DNA of 64,000 nt from Diploptera punctata (taxonomy: Eukaryota; Arthropoda; Insecta; Blattodea; Blaberidae): positions 2,079,501 through 2,143,500 of the forward strand of contig JASPKZ010002337.1 of assembly GCA_030220185.1 (NCBI GenBank). The letters are read 5' to 3'. Both the position numbers and the translations under genes were made by a program. Position 1 is the stretch's first letter. Each line of letters opens with the position of its first letter. The notes under the pieces are model-generated. The model worked only from the letters and a program-made list of their open reading frames with translations, had not been told where the DNA came from and searched no databases. Below, in pieces: positions 8,856-17,939 of this stretch.

Positions 8856-10744
8856 ATGCCAAGGAGTTACAAACGATTAAAACCGAACAAAGTACAAGAT
8901 CCAGAGGTTATTAAGGCAGCTGTTGAAGACATAACTAATGGCCTTAGCCTTCGAAACGCAGCGGCAAAATATGACATCCATTATAGTGTCCTCTACAGAC
9001 ATTTGAAAAAAGGTGATCAAATTAAGAAAAAAGGAGGGCAAACCGCTTTAACAGAAGAAGAGGAAAAAACTGTGGCGAGTAGACTTATTATTTGTGCTGA
9101 CTGGGGCTACCCAATTGATTCGTGGACTCTGCGAATTTTGGTCAAAGAATCGCTTGACCGCCAAGGTAGAACCATAAAAAAATTCAAAGACAACTTTCCT
9201 GGCCGTGATTTTGTCTATTCTTTTTTGAATAGACATAAGGCTGACTTGTCACAAAGGTTATGCCAAAACATTAAACGGGTCAGAGCAGGTGTCTCCCCAG
9301 AAACGATCAATGAGTACTTTGACAGACTAGAAGCAGAGCTCAGAGACGTTCCTTCATCAAACATTATTAATTATGATGAAACGAACCTTTCTGATGATCC
9401 TGGAAAACATAAAGTAATAACTAAGCGTGGATGTAAGTACCCAGAAAGGGTGATGAACTCAACCAAATGCTCCATTTCTGTCATGTTTTCAGCTGCTGGT
9501 GATGGTCACCTCTTACCCCCATATGTAGTCTATAAATCTTTACACTTGTATGAAAGTTGGAGAGAAGGAGGCCCTGATGGGTCCAGATACAATAGGACCA
9601 AAAGTGGTTGGTTCGACAACTTTTGTTTTTCTGATTATGTTGAAACCATAGCCCTTCCTTATCTTAGACGTTTACCTGGCAAAAAGTACATGATTGGAGA
9701 CAACTTATCTAGCCACTTGTCCTTGGATCTCATTAAAAAATGTGCAGAAAATGATGTCCACTTTATATTTTTACCAGCAAACTCCACGCACCTCACTCAA
9801 CCATTAGACGTGGCATTCTTTCGGCCTCTCAAAATGGCATGGCGTTCAATCCTTCTAGATTGGAAAAAAGGACCCGGCAAGAATGAAGCTACCATTCAAA
9901 AGAGCAAGTTTCCTAGTTTGCTAAAGAAACTGTGTGAATCATGCAAATCGGAAAATGTAATTTCTGGCTTTAGAAAATGTGGTATTGTGCCCCTAAATCG
10001 GAAGGAAGTACTAAAGATGCTACCCTCCTCAGATTTTGTCTATTGAATCAACCCAATCCTCAAGAGCCACAACATCAGCACTATCTCCTGTTGCTGCTAT
10101 TGATGCTTCCTTCAAGGAACTATTAACAGCTCTAAGACACACAGAAACAGTTCCAGCTCGAAAAAAAGCGAGTGAAAGTAGATGTTGGTCCAGGAAAAAG
10201 TGTTTCTGTGGCAGATTTTCCACCGGATCCAGATCAGACTGGACCTAGCACATCTGTTGCTGGTACAAGCACTGACAATGATAATTCCACAGGTACCAGA
10301 AAACAAAGTGTAAGTGCCAGGAAAAAGAAAAATAAAAAACTCGATTCAGAATCATCACCAGAAGATTCGGACTATTCTGTGCAAGACAGTGACTCAGATC
10401 TCACATTATCCGATTCTTCTGCAAATGCCGAACTTTCAAAAGAACTTGACAGATTAATCCAACCTGACGATTTTGTAATCGTGAAGGTATATGGAAAAAC
10501 TAAAAATGTATTTAGAATGTATGTCTCCAAAGTCACTGACTTTCAAGATGACGGTTATGTTGGACTGTTTTGCAAGAAAACCCTCAGCAGTAATATGTTT
10601 TCCTTGACTGATGAAGAATCATTTTTCTCCAAGGATGATGTAATTAAAAAATTGATGCCAGTTGTTCAAACCTCAAAGTCTGCTTCTCGCTGGAAAGACA
10701 AAATCTGTTTTCAGGATGACTTAAGTGCCTTCATAATTTATTAG
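8856..10744 (+). pseudogene. pogo/Jerky-type transposase, frameshifted
   Basis: Frame 1 (8856-10046, 396 codons, ATG start) begins with a helix-turn-helix of pipsqueak type (residues about 5-50: EVIKAAVEDITNGLSLRNAA). A DDE_1 catalytic domain follows with D174 (NYDETN), D282 (GDNLSSH) and D318 (THLTQPLDVAFF), 36 residues between the last two. It stops at 10044-10046. The protein continues in a second frame from about 10036 (ESTQSSRATTSALS, SFKELLTALRH) and in a third from about 10172 (VDVGPGKSVSVADF, an acidic serine stretch, then DDFVIVKVYGKTKNVFRMYV) to 10744. The second break falls at an A run near 10165. The ancestral protein was about 625 residues. Intact catalytic residues and only two breaks suggest recent loss. 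Confidence 0.85.
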
Positions 10745-10839
10745 ACTAAACTTTGTATTCTCACTTTTGTTCTTTTTGTTTTTGGGTATCGGTTACGATA
10801 TATTGTAATTAAATTTTTTGCTCTGATTACCACTCGTTT

Positions 10840-10966
10840 GTGTTTCTATATCCATCCCTTAAACAATGCTTACTGTTTCTATTGCCCCAACAAACTCTGA
10901 AATAGAAACAAACGTGAAAAACAATGCCTGTTTCTATTGACCCCGCTCGATGGGGTGTATAGAAAC
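10840..10966. repeat. Right subterminal cluster of transposon-end motifs
   Basis: Variants of the end motif lie at about 10841-10858, 10875-10888 (inverted), 10930-10944 (inverted) and 10952-10966 (forward). The last two form a hairpin. Together with the left hairpin they make an array of putative transposase-binding repeats inside both ends. Confidence 0.55.
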
Positions 10967-11501
10967 AGCATGTTTTCAATTTTTTTTAAATTTTACCTTG
11001 CCATAAAAAGAAAATATGAAGCTGCAGGCTTGTAGAGGACGGGAAGACCCATAAACCGAGGTAGGTCTCAATTCAATATCTCTTATAGTACTTTTGATAT
11101 TTAAACTTGAAGTTCAAAACTGTTGCTATTCACCCCATTCTACGGCACTTCACCTCATAATTGTAGATTTCTCAAAGACATGATCAATACTTCTGCATAT
11201 TGCCTTCAGTCCCTTCTAACTGTTGAATTGGTGGTTGGCAATCCTGTAGGTTGCTTCCTACTCCCTGTCATAGCTGATGAATGAACTTCTAAATTAAATC
11301 ATTTTCCCCGAGAATTTCTAAATTCTTCATTTCTGTTTTATTTTTCTGGATGTGAATTTTCTCCCAAACTGTGAGTTCCTTAGACTTATCTGTTTCAATA
11401 ATTTGGTCTTTTCTTCAATTCTGTGTTTTTCTGACCATGTGTGTGCAGCTATTGCAGATTTTTAAAATTTCTATGATGTGCTTTCAATCTTTTTTTCAAG
11501 T

Positions 11502-11754
11502 TCTTTTTGTATTATATTATTTTTGGTCTAGACATCTTACCTCAATATTAATGTTGATTTGTTCTTGAACATGTTTCAAAACAATTCTGTTTTATCTTCA
11601 GCTTTCCCAGACACAGAATTGTTTTGAAACATGTTCAAGAACAAATCAACATTAATATTGAGGTAAGATGTCTAGACCAAAAATAATATAATTAAAATAA
11701 CCTCAAAATATAACTTCCTAAAATTAAATATTAATTACAAAATCTTTTTGTATT
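11502..11754. repeat. Penelope-type foldback inserted in another Penelope copy
   Basis: A 12-base duplication (tctttttgtatt at 11502-11513 and 11743-11754) bounds an insertion of 229 bases. Two arms begin gtctagacatcttacctca and read inward to the ribozyme. The right end carries acttcctaaaattaaatatt, the terminal sequence shared with 16287-16477 and 29415-30188. Confidence 0.7.
11564..11602 (-). ncRNA. Hammerhead ribozyme-like motif
   Basis: Minus strand: CUGAAGA (11601-11595), an extra U, stem II AAAACA/UGUUUU with a GAAU loop, GAAA, stem III AC/GU with an AU loop, triplet GUU, predicted cleavage after 11568. Stem I next to the core is only one clear pair. Confidence 0.55.
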
Positions 11755-12039
11755 TCCTATGTATATTTTTCTTCACAATCTTTGCAATCAATTTGATAAA
11801 TCCTTGATTTATTGCCTTCATCAATCTTTTCATTTTTGTTGGTTTTAATTAATCTATTCGGGCTTTAATCATTTTTTGATGCTAATTTAATGCTAAATTT
11901 GCCAAATTTTTTAAAAACTTATTGTATGGCAAAGGATGGTATGTAAATTTCCTGAATTTCTTTTCATTCTGAAGAGTACTTTCATTGATCAGTTTATGAT
12001 TTTTGAATCAATTTATTTTATTTTTTTTATGAAGATCAG

Positions 12040-12290
12040 CCTCATGGGCTTAGTGGTCAGCTTTTCTGACTACAGTTCATGAGGACCGAGATTCGATTCC
12101 TGGTTAAACCATGGGATTTTTTTCTTAAAAGGAATTATTTCTGTGGTTGCCCATGGTCTGGAATTGTTAAGAACTCTCCTGGTGCTTCATTATCATTTCA
12201 CCCATCACATCATCGGGATAATGTAACTCCGCCTTCCAGGTGCCCTAACTAAGAAATAGATTACAATTCTGCCAATGCCAGAGGAGAAAG
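12040..12290 (+). mobile_element. tRNA-derived SINE, other family
   Basis: A tRNA-like head (tgggcttagtggtcagc and cgagattcgattcctgg) is followed by a body that includes gttgcccatggtctgg and ccgccttccaggtgcc. I see no second full copy in the window. Confidence 0.5.
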
Positions 12291-12299
12291 CCAGAAATG

Positions 12300-12950
12300 T
12301 CATAAAAGACAATCTGGTGGCATTAGACAAAAAAAAATAATGGGTAATTTTTTCTTTAAAATCATTCTCTTTTGCTATCTTTAATATGTGTTTTTTCTCT
12401 GTTTTAAAATGTTCTCTTTTCATGATTACTATTATAATATATAGCCTGTTTTCTGCTAATATATACTTCCATGTCTTAGAAAGGATTTATAATCTCGTAT
12501 AATGTGTATGTGTGTTTTCTAATCCCATCTACTACATTTTCAATGTTTCTGGTCCCACATGGGGCAGATAGATGGCATTAATGTGGTCTATTTTCAATTT
12601 ACACACCACTTCAGCAGATCATTTTACATAGATGATGTAATATTGTACAGAGAGGAGTGTAGGATGATTGTATGTCTAAGTGTTTGTGTAGTGTAAATTG
12701 TATTCTACGAGGGGTAATGACAAACAGAAGTGAAAAGCTGAAATCTGATATCAACACATAGGTTACTCCTGTCGAAAAACATAAAGGGGTTACCAGGCTT
12801 AACGTTCAAACTACTTTTTATTTAAATTATAATCTAGTTAGTTTTCTTTATTGAAATATGTTAGTATACCATGTCAGTTCAATCTATCTATGGCGTATCA
12901 GCCCAATGTTTGACCTTAGCCTCTCCTTTGTTAGAAGTTACTAGATCCAG
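12300..12950. other. Intron 5, no recognisable feature
   Basis: AT-rich intronic sequence with no exon, element end or long repeat that I can recognise. Confidence 0.4.
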
Positions 12951-13267
12951 TTAACTCATTCACTTCAGGTTTAAATGCTCTATGCATTTCCCTTGAAACC
13001 GGATTTAAATCACTGTACATTATATTGTCTACTTTCAGACATTCAAAACAAACAAAAGATAACAATACTTGAGATAACAATAAGGGTGATGGCCAAAACA
13101 GATTCCTCTATTATTCGTAAATGTTAACAAAAGATTACCCTGCGAAGGGATGTACAAAATATTGAAAAATACATAACAGGCAGGTTAAGCGAGTGTACCT
13201 CATCTTCTGAGCTGAAGGCCATTTAACAACCGGTGAATATACCTTGTCTTCTGAAGTGAATGGGTTA
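12951..13267. mobile_element. piggyBac-type MITE
   Basis: It begins TTAACTCATTCACTTCAGG and ends TGAAGTGAATGGGTTAA, inverted ends that include the TTAA target. No coding. It is the same family as 33883-34135; both contain a gcgagtgtacctc-type inner segment. Confidence 0.7.
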
Positions 13268-13479
13268 ATTTAGTTATGCTTATTTCCCTACAGATGTCAT
13301 TAATGGTTATGCAGTAAACATACCGATCCAATGAGACATCTAGTAAGCATCTAAGGTATTATTAGCATATTGAAATTCAGTAAATTTTGCTTAGAGGACT
13401 CTATATTCAGGCTTAAGGTTCTTTTACAAGCCTGAAAATCTTCAGTTTCAGGATCCATGGCTTATTGTCTCTCCCAGAG

Positions 13480-13552
13480 GACCCAGCTGGGTTTGAACCG
13501 ACCCTCGGGACCAGAGGCAAGGACGTAACCATTAGTCCACCATGGCTGACTA
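13480..13552 (-). repeat. tRNA-like SINE remnant
   Basis: Minus strand: gccatggtggactaatgg followed by a B-box-like ggttcaaacccagc. It is a decayed tRNA-derived repeat just upstream of the transmembrane exon. Confidence 0.4.
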
Positions 13553-13611
13553 TATATAACGCTAATATCTTTTTTTTTTCAATGAAATATTAATAGCATT
13601 TTTTATTACAG

Positions 13612-13722
13612 GGTTGATCTTGCTGATAATTGCACTGATTCTGTTACTGTATCGCATGGGATCTCGGGCCAGGCAGCAGAGGGACCTACAGAACCGACTT
13701 CAAACTATCAGTGAACTACTTG
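13612..13722 (+). CDS. Culd-like gene, transmembrane exon
   Basis: A 37-codon exon (acceptor tttattacag, donor GTAAAG, phase 1). With the end of the preceding exon it makes a hydrophobic helix (TLVFVVSSL, GLILLIIALILLLY), then a basic stop-transfer and heptad-like segment (RMGSRARQQRDLQNRLQTIS). The basic side faces the cytoplasm, which makes this a type I single-pass protein. Confidence 0.85.
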
Positions 13723-13737
13723 GTAAAGAACATTTAT

Positions 13738-13930
13738 AGTTCAATGTAGGCTTTCACAGTCAGTAATCATAATGTTGAGTGATTCTGGGCTATGTGGCCG
13801 TGGTCCATTACTGGTGTTCCTACCAGACGTTTCACAGACGAGTCTCTGACCAGGAAACAACACCTAGAAGTACTCGCCATTAAGATGCCCTCCGCAGTTG
13901 AGGGAGAAACGAAATGCTTAATTAATTTAA
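13738..13930. repeat. Second Penelope-type end, diverged lineage
   Basis: The sequence (ggctttcacagtcag ... attctgggctatgtggcc ... ccagacgtttcacagacg) shares its pattern with the insertion at 217-567. On the minus strand it contains GUGAAACGUCUGG, which resembles the GAAA plus GUC part of a hammerhead, next to AGA/UCU able to pair. No clean CUGANGA is present, so no ribozyme is called. Confidence 0.35.
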
Positions 13931-13984
13931 GAAAATGTAACAATGGTATATCTCTGATGAGAGAATAGGTTGTATAATTTAATC

Positions 13985-14165
13985 AAAATTAAGGTGGGAA
14001 GTAACACTATGAGGTAATTTACAATTTATAAATTCAGTCAGATAAATGTTTTTACATCTCACCTCCAGAGTTTTGGCTGACGATGGAAGCGAAGGCCTTT
14101 GAAATCGGTACTGTGAAAACACGAGCTTTAAGAGGTGAGATGAAAAAAACATTTATCTGACTCAA
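13985..14165. repeat. Penelope-type foldback
   Basis: The terminal motif ggaagtaacactatgaggt lies at 13997-14015. Arms run from aaattcagtcagataaatg (14029 on) to the complementary catttatctgactcaattt near 14148-14165. Between them is a plus-strand ribozyme motif. Confidence 0.55.
14074..14113 (+). ncRNA. Hammerhead ribozyme-like motif
   Basis: UGG, CUGACGA (14077-14083), an extra U, stem II GGAAGC pairing with GCCUUU with one mismatch, GAAA (14101-14104), stem III AU/GU, triplet GUA, predicted cleavage after 14110. Stem I is CUG with UGG (one Watson-Crick and two wobble pairs). Confidence 0.5.
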
Positions 14166-14198
14166 TTTATAAAAAAAGTTGTATAATTTCATTAAACT

Positions 14199-14345
14199 TA
14201 TTTGGAAAATGACATTATGAGACTTTAAAGTTAATAAATAGAATGAATCATACTTATCTCACCTCATACACTTCTTCAAAGCACAGGACCATGGTTTCAG
14301 GAACAGTTGTTCCTATCTTCAGCCATAAATATAACATCAAAATAT
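14199..14345 (-). repeat. Solo Penelope-type end
   Basis: It starts with a diverged terminal motif (ggaaaatgacattatgag, 14203-14220), followed by cttatctcacctcatac and a well-formed minus-strand hammerhead motif. No inverted partner is seen. The Tigger-like element begins about 30 bases to the right. Confidence 0.5.
14284..14325 (-). ncRNA. Hammerhead ribozyme motif, best stem II
   Basis: Minus strand: UGG, CUGAAGA (14322-14316), an extra U, a perfect 6 bp stem II AGGAAC/GUUCCU with an AACU loop, GAAA, stem III ACC/GGU with an AU loop, triplet GUC, then CUG pairing with UGG. Every conserved core base is present. Predicted cleavage lies between 14287 and 14286. Confidence 0.65.
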
Positions 14346-14372
14346 ATTGTAAACATGTTCATGATTGTTATA

Positions 14373-15556
14373 CAGTAAACCTTGCTCAAAGCGGAATCGC
14401 ATGAGGCCATTTTTTTTTTCCACATTAGACAAAATTTTGCATTATAAAAAAACTTATTAACCAATCTTAGATTATAGAGTACCATATATGTCTTTTTATA
14501 TACCTTGGAATAATTGTAGTTCCACTGCCTTAGTATGTACAAGCTACTTCAACAGTAACACACGAAAAAACAGTCCTGTTTCATCAGCGTTAAATATGTA
14601 TCTTAGACGCGTATCCTGAAATTAAAGTATGCAGTTTCAGTGTCCATATCCTTTGATTCCCCACAAATTTCATTCCACGCTACATTGTGTCATCTTTTAA
14701 AACTGTCCAGCCAACCTGAAGATTCCTTGAAATTGTTATTTCCTAGGGATTTAGCAACAGCTAGAGCTTGACTTTGGAGCATCGGTCCGGAAATTTGGAG
14801 ATTTTTTTGATTGTGCACTTGTAAAACTGCCACACTACTTCATTGATTTCTTCATTTCCTATTTTTTTTTTTTTTTGCTTTCTCTTCATTTGACCATTTC
14901 CTTGCATCCATTCATCCATTATTTTTTCTTTGTGTTTTAAAGTCTCATAAACTTGAGTATTTCCACATTTAAATTTAATCATTATTTCGCACACTGAGAG
15001 TTTTTTTTTTCCGGGTATCTTCAATCACTTTCACTTTTTCGTATAATGACAATGATACATATATTTTAGCCATCTTTATTCCATAAATGCTACCTCTGAA
15101 AGATATACCTACACAATCGGTCTCAGAACTTAAACTAATGTAAGATTTTACAGTGCACTGGTTATTTGTAAGACAGATGTCACATGCCAAATATTTGTTA
15201 AAGAAACCTATATTTCACACAATGAGGGTGCAGTGAGGCCGATAGAAAATTTCAGATACAGGGAGAAACTTTATTTCACCCTTAATGGCAGCAGGAATCA
15301 TCCCTTATTGTTATTTGGCCTAACAGGAATTCAATGAAGTGGGAACTAATTTATTTCTCTCTCTGTTTCTCTGCCTTATAATTTTTTTATTTTTATGAAT
15401 TGTGTAGAAATATCCTTCTGTTTTCACATTAGACAGATTCCATTTTATGCTAAATAAATATACGTAAAATTACTATTATTTTGCCAGGATCAATAAATTT
15501 GTTCACATTGGACAGATTTCCGCATTATTCATGTTCTGGATTAAACAAGTTTTATT
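14373..15556 (-). mobile_element. Tigger-like (pogo clade) deletion derivative
   Basis: One end is TACAGTAAACCTTGC and the other the complement of ACAAGTTTTATTATT, the inverted CAGTAAAACTTG end shared with 47680-48542 and 51203-52522. The minus strand carries a decayed N-terminal DNA-binding region (KLSVCEIMIKFKCGNTQVYE) like that of CENP-B/Tigger proteins. The catalytic domain is absent. Confidence 0.7.
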
Positions 15557-15564
15557 ATTCATTT

Positions 15565-15860
15565 CATACAACTCAATGAAGGATAATGAATAATAAAACA
15601 TCAAAAGAAGCCATAATGGCTTTATAATGTAATGTATCTCAACTTCCAATTAACTGTCTTCTTAATAAAGAAGCCACCATTTGCAAGGTAAAAGCATGGG
15701 CTTCATAGTATTTGGTGCATGGGAATTAAGAGCATATATAAGAGAAAAATTTGCGTTTAGATTGGAGTTTTTCAGATAGCTGACTTGGTAGAGCATTTGC
15801 CTAGAGTGCAAAAGGTCCTGGGTTCAAACCACAGTCTGAGCATATAAGTTTTACTGTAGT
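15565..15860 (+). mobile_element. tRNA-like repeat (family C), near full length
   Basis: It runs from a body segment (aagaagccaccatttgcaag) through agagaaaaatttgcg to a tRNA-like region (about 15765-15842) with a B box aggtcctgggttcaaacc. It matches the unit at 6474-6839. Confidence 0.55.
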
Positions 15861-15971
15861 TTTTTTAAGATTCATGAAGTTATGAGGTGTTTTTCACTTC
15901 TCAGCAAAGATATATTTAATTAAATTATTTTCAATCTGATCATCTTACCTCAATATTAATGTTGATTTGTT

Positions 15972-16012
15972 CTTGGACATGTTTCAAAACAATTCTGTTT
16001 TATTGTCAGCTT
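15972..16012 (-). ncRNA. Hammerhead-like motif with a core change
   Basis: Same layout as 29508-29548, with stem II AAAACA/UGUUUU, GAAAC and GUC, but the box reads CUGACAA (16009-16003). The invariant G8 is A, so activity is doubtful. Confidence 0.4.
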
Positions 16013-16218
16013 GTCCAGACTGGTTAGATTTATATTGTACACCCTGGTTGTCGATGTCAGCTCCATCCTGTGGTTGGCCAAAGAACCTCCAAACAAGGTC
16101 ACGCTCCGTCAATATTTCAAAATTCATAACTCTGTTTTTGTTCTTGTGAATATAAATTTTTTGCCAAATAGTCAGCTCTTTTGTATTTTCTAACTGTTTT
16201 AATAATTTAGTCTGGACA

Positions 16219-16254
16219 AGCTGACGATAAAACAGAATTGTTTTGAAACATGTC
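16219..16254 (+). ncRNA. Hammerhead motif ending exactly at its cleavage site
   Basis: CUGACGA (16221-16227), an extra U, stem II AAAACA/UGUUUU, GAAA (16245-16248), stem III AC/GU, GUC (16252-16254). At 16255 the sequence jumps to the element's terminal acttcctaaaatt instead of the expected CAAGAAC. The junction coincides with the predicted cleavage point. Confidence 0.55.
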
Positions 16255-16344
16255 ACTTCCTAAAATTAAATATTAAAGATATATTTATATTATTTTTGGT
16301 CTGGACATCTTACCTCAATATTAATGTTGATTTGTTCTTGGACA

Positions 16345-16382
16345 AGCTGACGATAAAACAGAATTGTTTTGAAACATGTCCA
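16345..16382 (+). ncRNA. Hammerhead ribozyme motif inside a perfect palindrome
   Basis: CUGACGA (16347-16353), an extra U, stem II AAAACA/UGUUUU, GAAA (16371-16374), stem III AC/GU, GUC with predicted cleavage after 16380. The flanks (16293-16341 and about 16380-16430) are complementary over about 50 bases, so the RNA would fold into a long stem with the ribozyme at its tip. Confidence 0.6.
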
Positions 16383-16499
16383 AGAACAAATCAACATTAA
16401 TATTGAGGTAAGATGTCCAGACCAAAAATAATATAATTAAAATAACCTCAAAATATAACTTCCTAAAATTAAATATTAAAGATATATTTGTTATGAAAA

Positions 16500-16720
16500 T
16501 ACATTATGACGGTCCACTAAAAATTAAGTTTGGTGTGTTTTCATCTTACCTCATAAATAATTGTCTCTTGTAAGATGCATTTCAAAGCTTATTTAACTTA
16601 ATCTTCAGTTGGTACAGTCTGTATCAAACTAAATAAGCTTTGAAATGTGTCTTACAAGAGACAATTATTAAGAGGTAAGATGAAGAAACACCACACTTAT
16701 TTATTATGTGTTCCTTAATA
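16500..16720. repeat. Penelope-type foldback
   Basis: Arms 16540-16597 and 16624-16685 (catcttacctcataaataat against its complement) flank a short loop. The left arm holds a complete minus-strand ribozyme motif. The right arm has lost the CUGANGA box but keeps GAAAUGUGUC. Confidence 0.55.
16572..16610 (-). ncRNA. Hammerhead ribozyme-like motif
   Basis: Minus strand: AA, CUGAAGA (16608-16602), an extra U, stem II AAGUU/AGCUU, GAAA, stem III AU/AU with a GC loop, triplet AUC, then UU pairing with AA. The AU stem III with AUC replaces the AC/GU with GUC of other copies, a compensatory change. Confidence 0.55.
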
Positions 16721-16824
16721 AAAATTATCCTTCTTGTATGGGTTAAAGTTCCTCAAAGTTTTTTGGTGAGACCCATAACACAATTTATATTTCCATAAAC
16801 TTTACCAGATGTGTTGTTGTGCAG

Positions 16825-17008
16825 ATGGAGCTCGTATGGATGAATCTCCTCCACAAGATGATCCACCAGTTTATGAAGCACCACCTGATTATGATGAGGT
16901 TATAAAGGTTTTTTTGGAACCAATTGGAAATCAGGGGCAGAAGAAAAAGAAGAATCAGTTATATCGTCATTCTACTCGGAGAAGTAGATCGTCACCAAGA
17001 AACAATGA
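16825..17008 (+). CDS. Culd-like gene, cytoplasmic exon with two PPxY motifs
   Basis: Two acceptors are possible (16809 and 16825). Only the second, gttgtgcag at 16824, keeps the phase 1 frame open. It reads DGARMDESPPQDDPPVYEAP, PDYDEVIKVFLEPIGNQ, then a lysine-rich stretch and RHSTRRSRSSPRNNE. The donor is GTATGT at 17009, phase 2, which fits the next exon. PPVY and PPDY are WW-domain ligands of the type bound by NEDD4-family ubiquitin ligases, consistent with a role in endocytic sorting. Read-through past 17008 enters an AGT repeat and is not coding. Confidence 0.78.
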
Positions 17009-17164
17009 GTATGTTAGTGAAAGTAGTAGTAGTAGTAGTAGTAGTCTAATGCCCATTAGCTTGGATGTGTTCCATTTGCTTTCTTGTTTCCCAATAGAGT
17101 CCTGCCAGAGTTCTTGCAGGTGACATCTTCAGAGCCTCAAGTTTAAACAAATATAATTTACCTT

Positions 17165-17415
17165 TTTAGGAATTCACACTATGAGGTATTATTTATTTAG
17201 GTAAACTTTTATCGCTCACCTCATATTCTTCTTCTTTTTACACCAGTTTCAGAACTTTCTAGTTCAGTTCCACCTATGAGGGAGCGAGAGACAGCTCTTT
17301 AAGACGACAGAACAACTGTCGGAAATTACTGAAGATGGAACTGAAGTAGAAAATTCCAAAACTAGTTTAAAAAGAAGAGGGATATAAGGTGAGTGATAAA
17401 AGTTTATCTAAATAA
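17165..17415. repeat. Penelope-type foldback
   Basis: The diverged terminal motif (ggaattcacactatgaggt) at 17169-17187 is followed by arms: aaacttttatcgctcacctc (about 17202) against its complement near 17385-17405. The plus arm encodes EITEDGTEVENSKTSL, a Penelope C-terminal tail overlapping the ribozyme motif. Confidence 0.5.
17326..17370 (+). ncRNA. Hammerhead-like motif, G12 changed
   Basis: UUA, CUGAAGA (17329-17335), an extra U, stem II GGAA/UUCC, AAAA in place of GAAA (17358-17361), stem III AC/GU, triplet GUU, then UAA pairing with UUA. The G-to-A change at position 12 probably inactivates it. Confidence 0.4.
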
Positions 17416-17429
17416 AGAAGAAGAAAGGA

Positions 17430-17580
17430 AGACCAAAGAAAACCTGGATACAAGGGTACAAGAGGCTACGACTGTCAGAGGATTGAAGGAAGATCAATGG
17501 ATGGACAGAGAGGAATGGCATTTGGTTTTCGGAAGACAGCGGAAGCTGTCATGATACCGGATGATGATGATGAAATAAAG
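17430..17580 (+). mobile_element. LINE 3' tail fragment
   Basis: It reads GRPKKTWIQGYKRLRLSED, then a DRWTERNGIWF-like segment and an ATG-rich end. This is the short basic tail of a non-LTR element. Confidence 0.45.
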
Positions 17581-17939
17581 AAATATAATTATTCAAATTT
17601 TTTAGTAAAATCTTAAAGCAGAGACCCCATTTTGTATGTTGATGTCATTTGATGCTAAGTTAGAATTTTTCTTTCTGTTTATCCAAGCGCAACAGGCCTA
17701 GAAGGCTCTTGGCCTACCAGCCAGCTGCAGCTAGAATTTACCATATGTAAAGTTCTGTATTTTACAAATTCTGAAGGGCTGAAGCTATTTAGTGAGCATT
17801 GTATATACATATAAATGCACAGACACACATTCACTCTACCATTTTAGTCACACTATAATTTTTTCACATTTTCTCAAATTTTACATCATATTTGAATGAG
17901 AATTTGTTAAAAGGGCAGATATCCACAATAGTAATTTTA

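Larger units (their letters stand above)
8288..11147 (+). mobile_element. pogo-type (Tc1/mariner superfamily) DNA transposon
   Basis: The ends are inverted: cgtaaaatggggtgaatag on the left and the complement of ctattcaccccattctacg on the right. Copies of the same GGGGTGAATAGAAAC motif lie internally near both ends (8672-8714 and 10840-10966). A transposase reading frame with two shifts fills the middle (8856-10744). I could not settle the TA target duplication: the outermost bases of the two ends differ. It sits in intron 4 of the Culd-like gene. Confidence 0.82.
11150..11860 (-). mobile_element. Penelope-like element, endonuclease and tail, interrupted
   Basis: The minus strand (11860 to 11740) reads SRIYQIDCKDCEEKYT, corresponding to the GIY and Cys-x2-Cys of the GIY-YIG endonuclease. 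After a foldback insertion (11514-11742) it continues as AIAAHTWSEKHRIEEKTKLL and then the C-terminal tail down to 11149, where acctcataattg marks the element end. A sister copy is 17940-18790. Stops and shifts are frequent. Confidence 0.6.
15906..16489. mobile_element. Two Penelope-type insertions at one target site
   Basis: The 12 bases aaagatatattt occur three times: 15906-15917, 16275-16286 and 16478-16489. They bound two insertions. The first (15918-16274) carries on the minus strand the Penelope C-terminus (LTIWQKIYIHKNKN, LVWRFFGQPQDGADID) and its ribozyme, plus a truncated inverted copy. The second (16287-16477) is a perfect foldback with arms of about 50 bases around a ribozyme. Both end with acttcctaaaattaaatatt. 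Confidence 0.75.
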
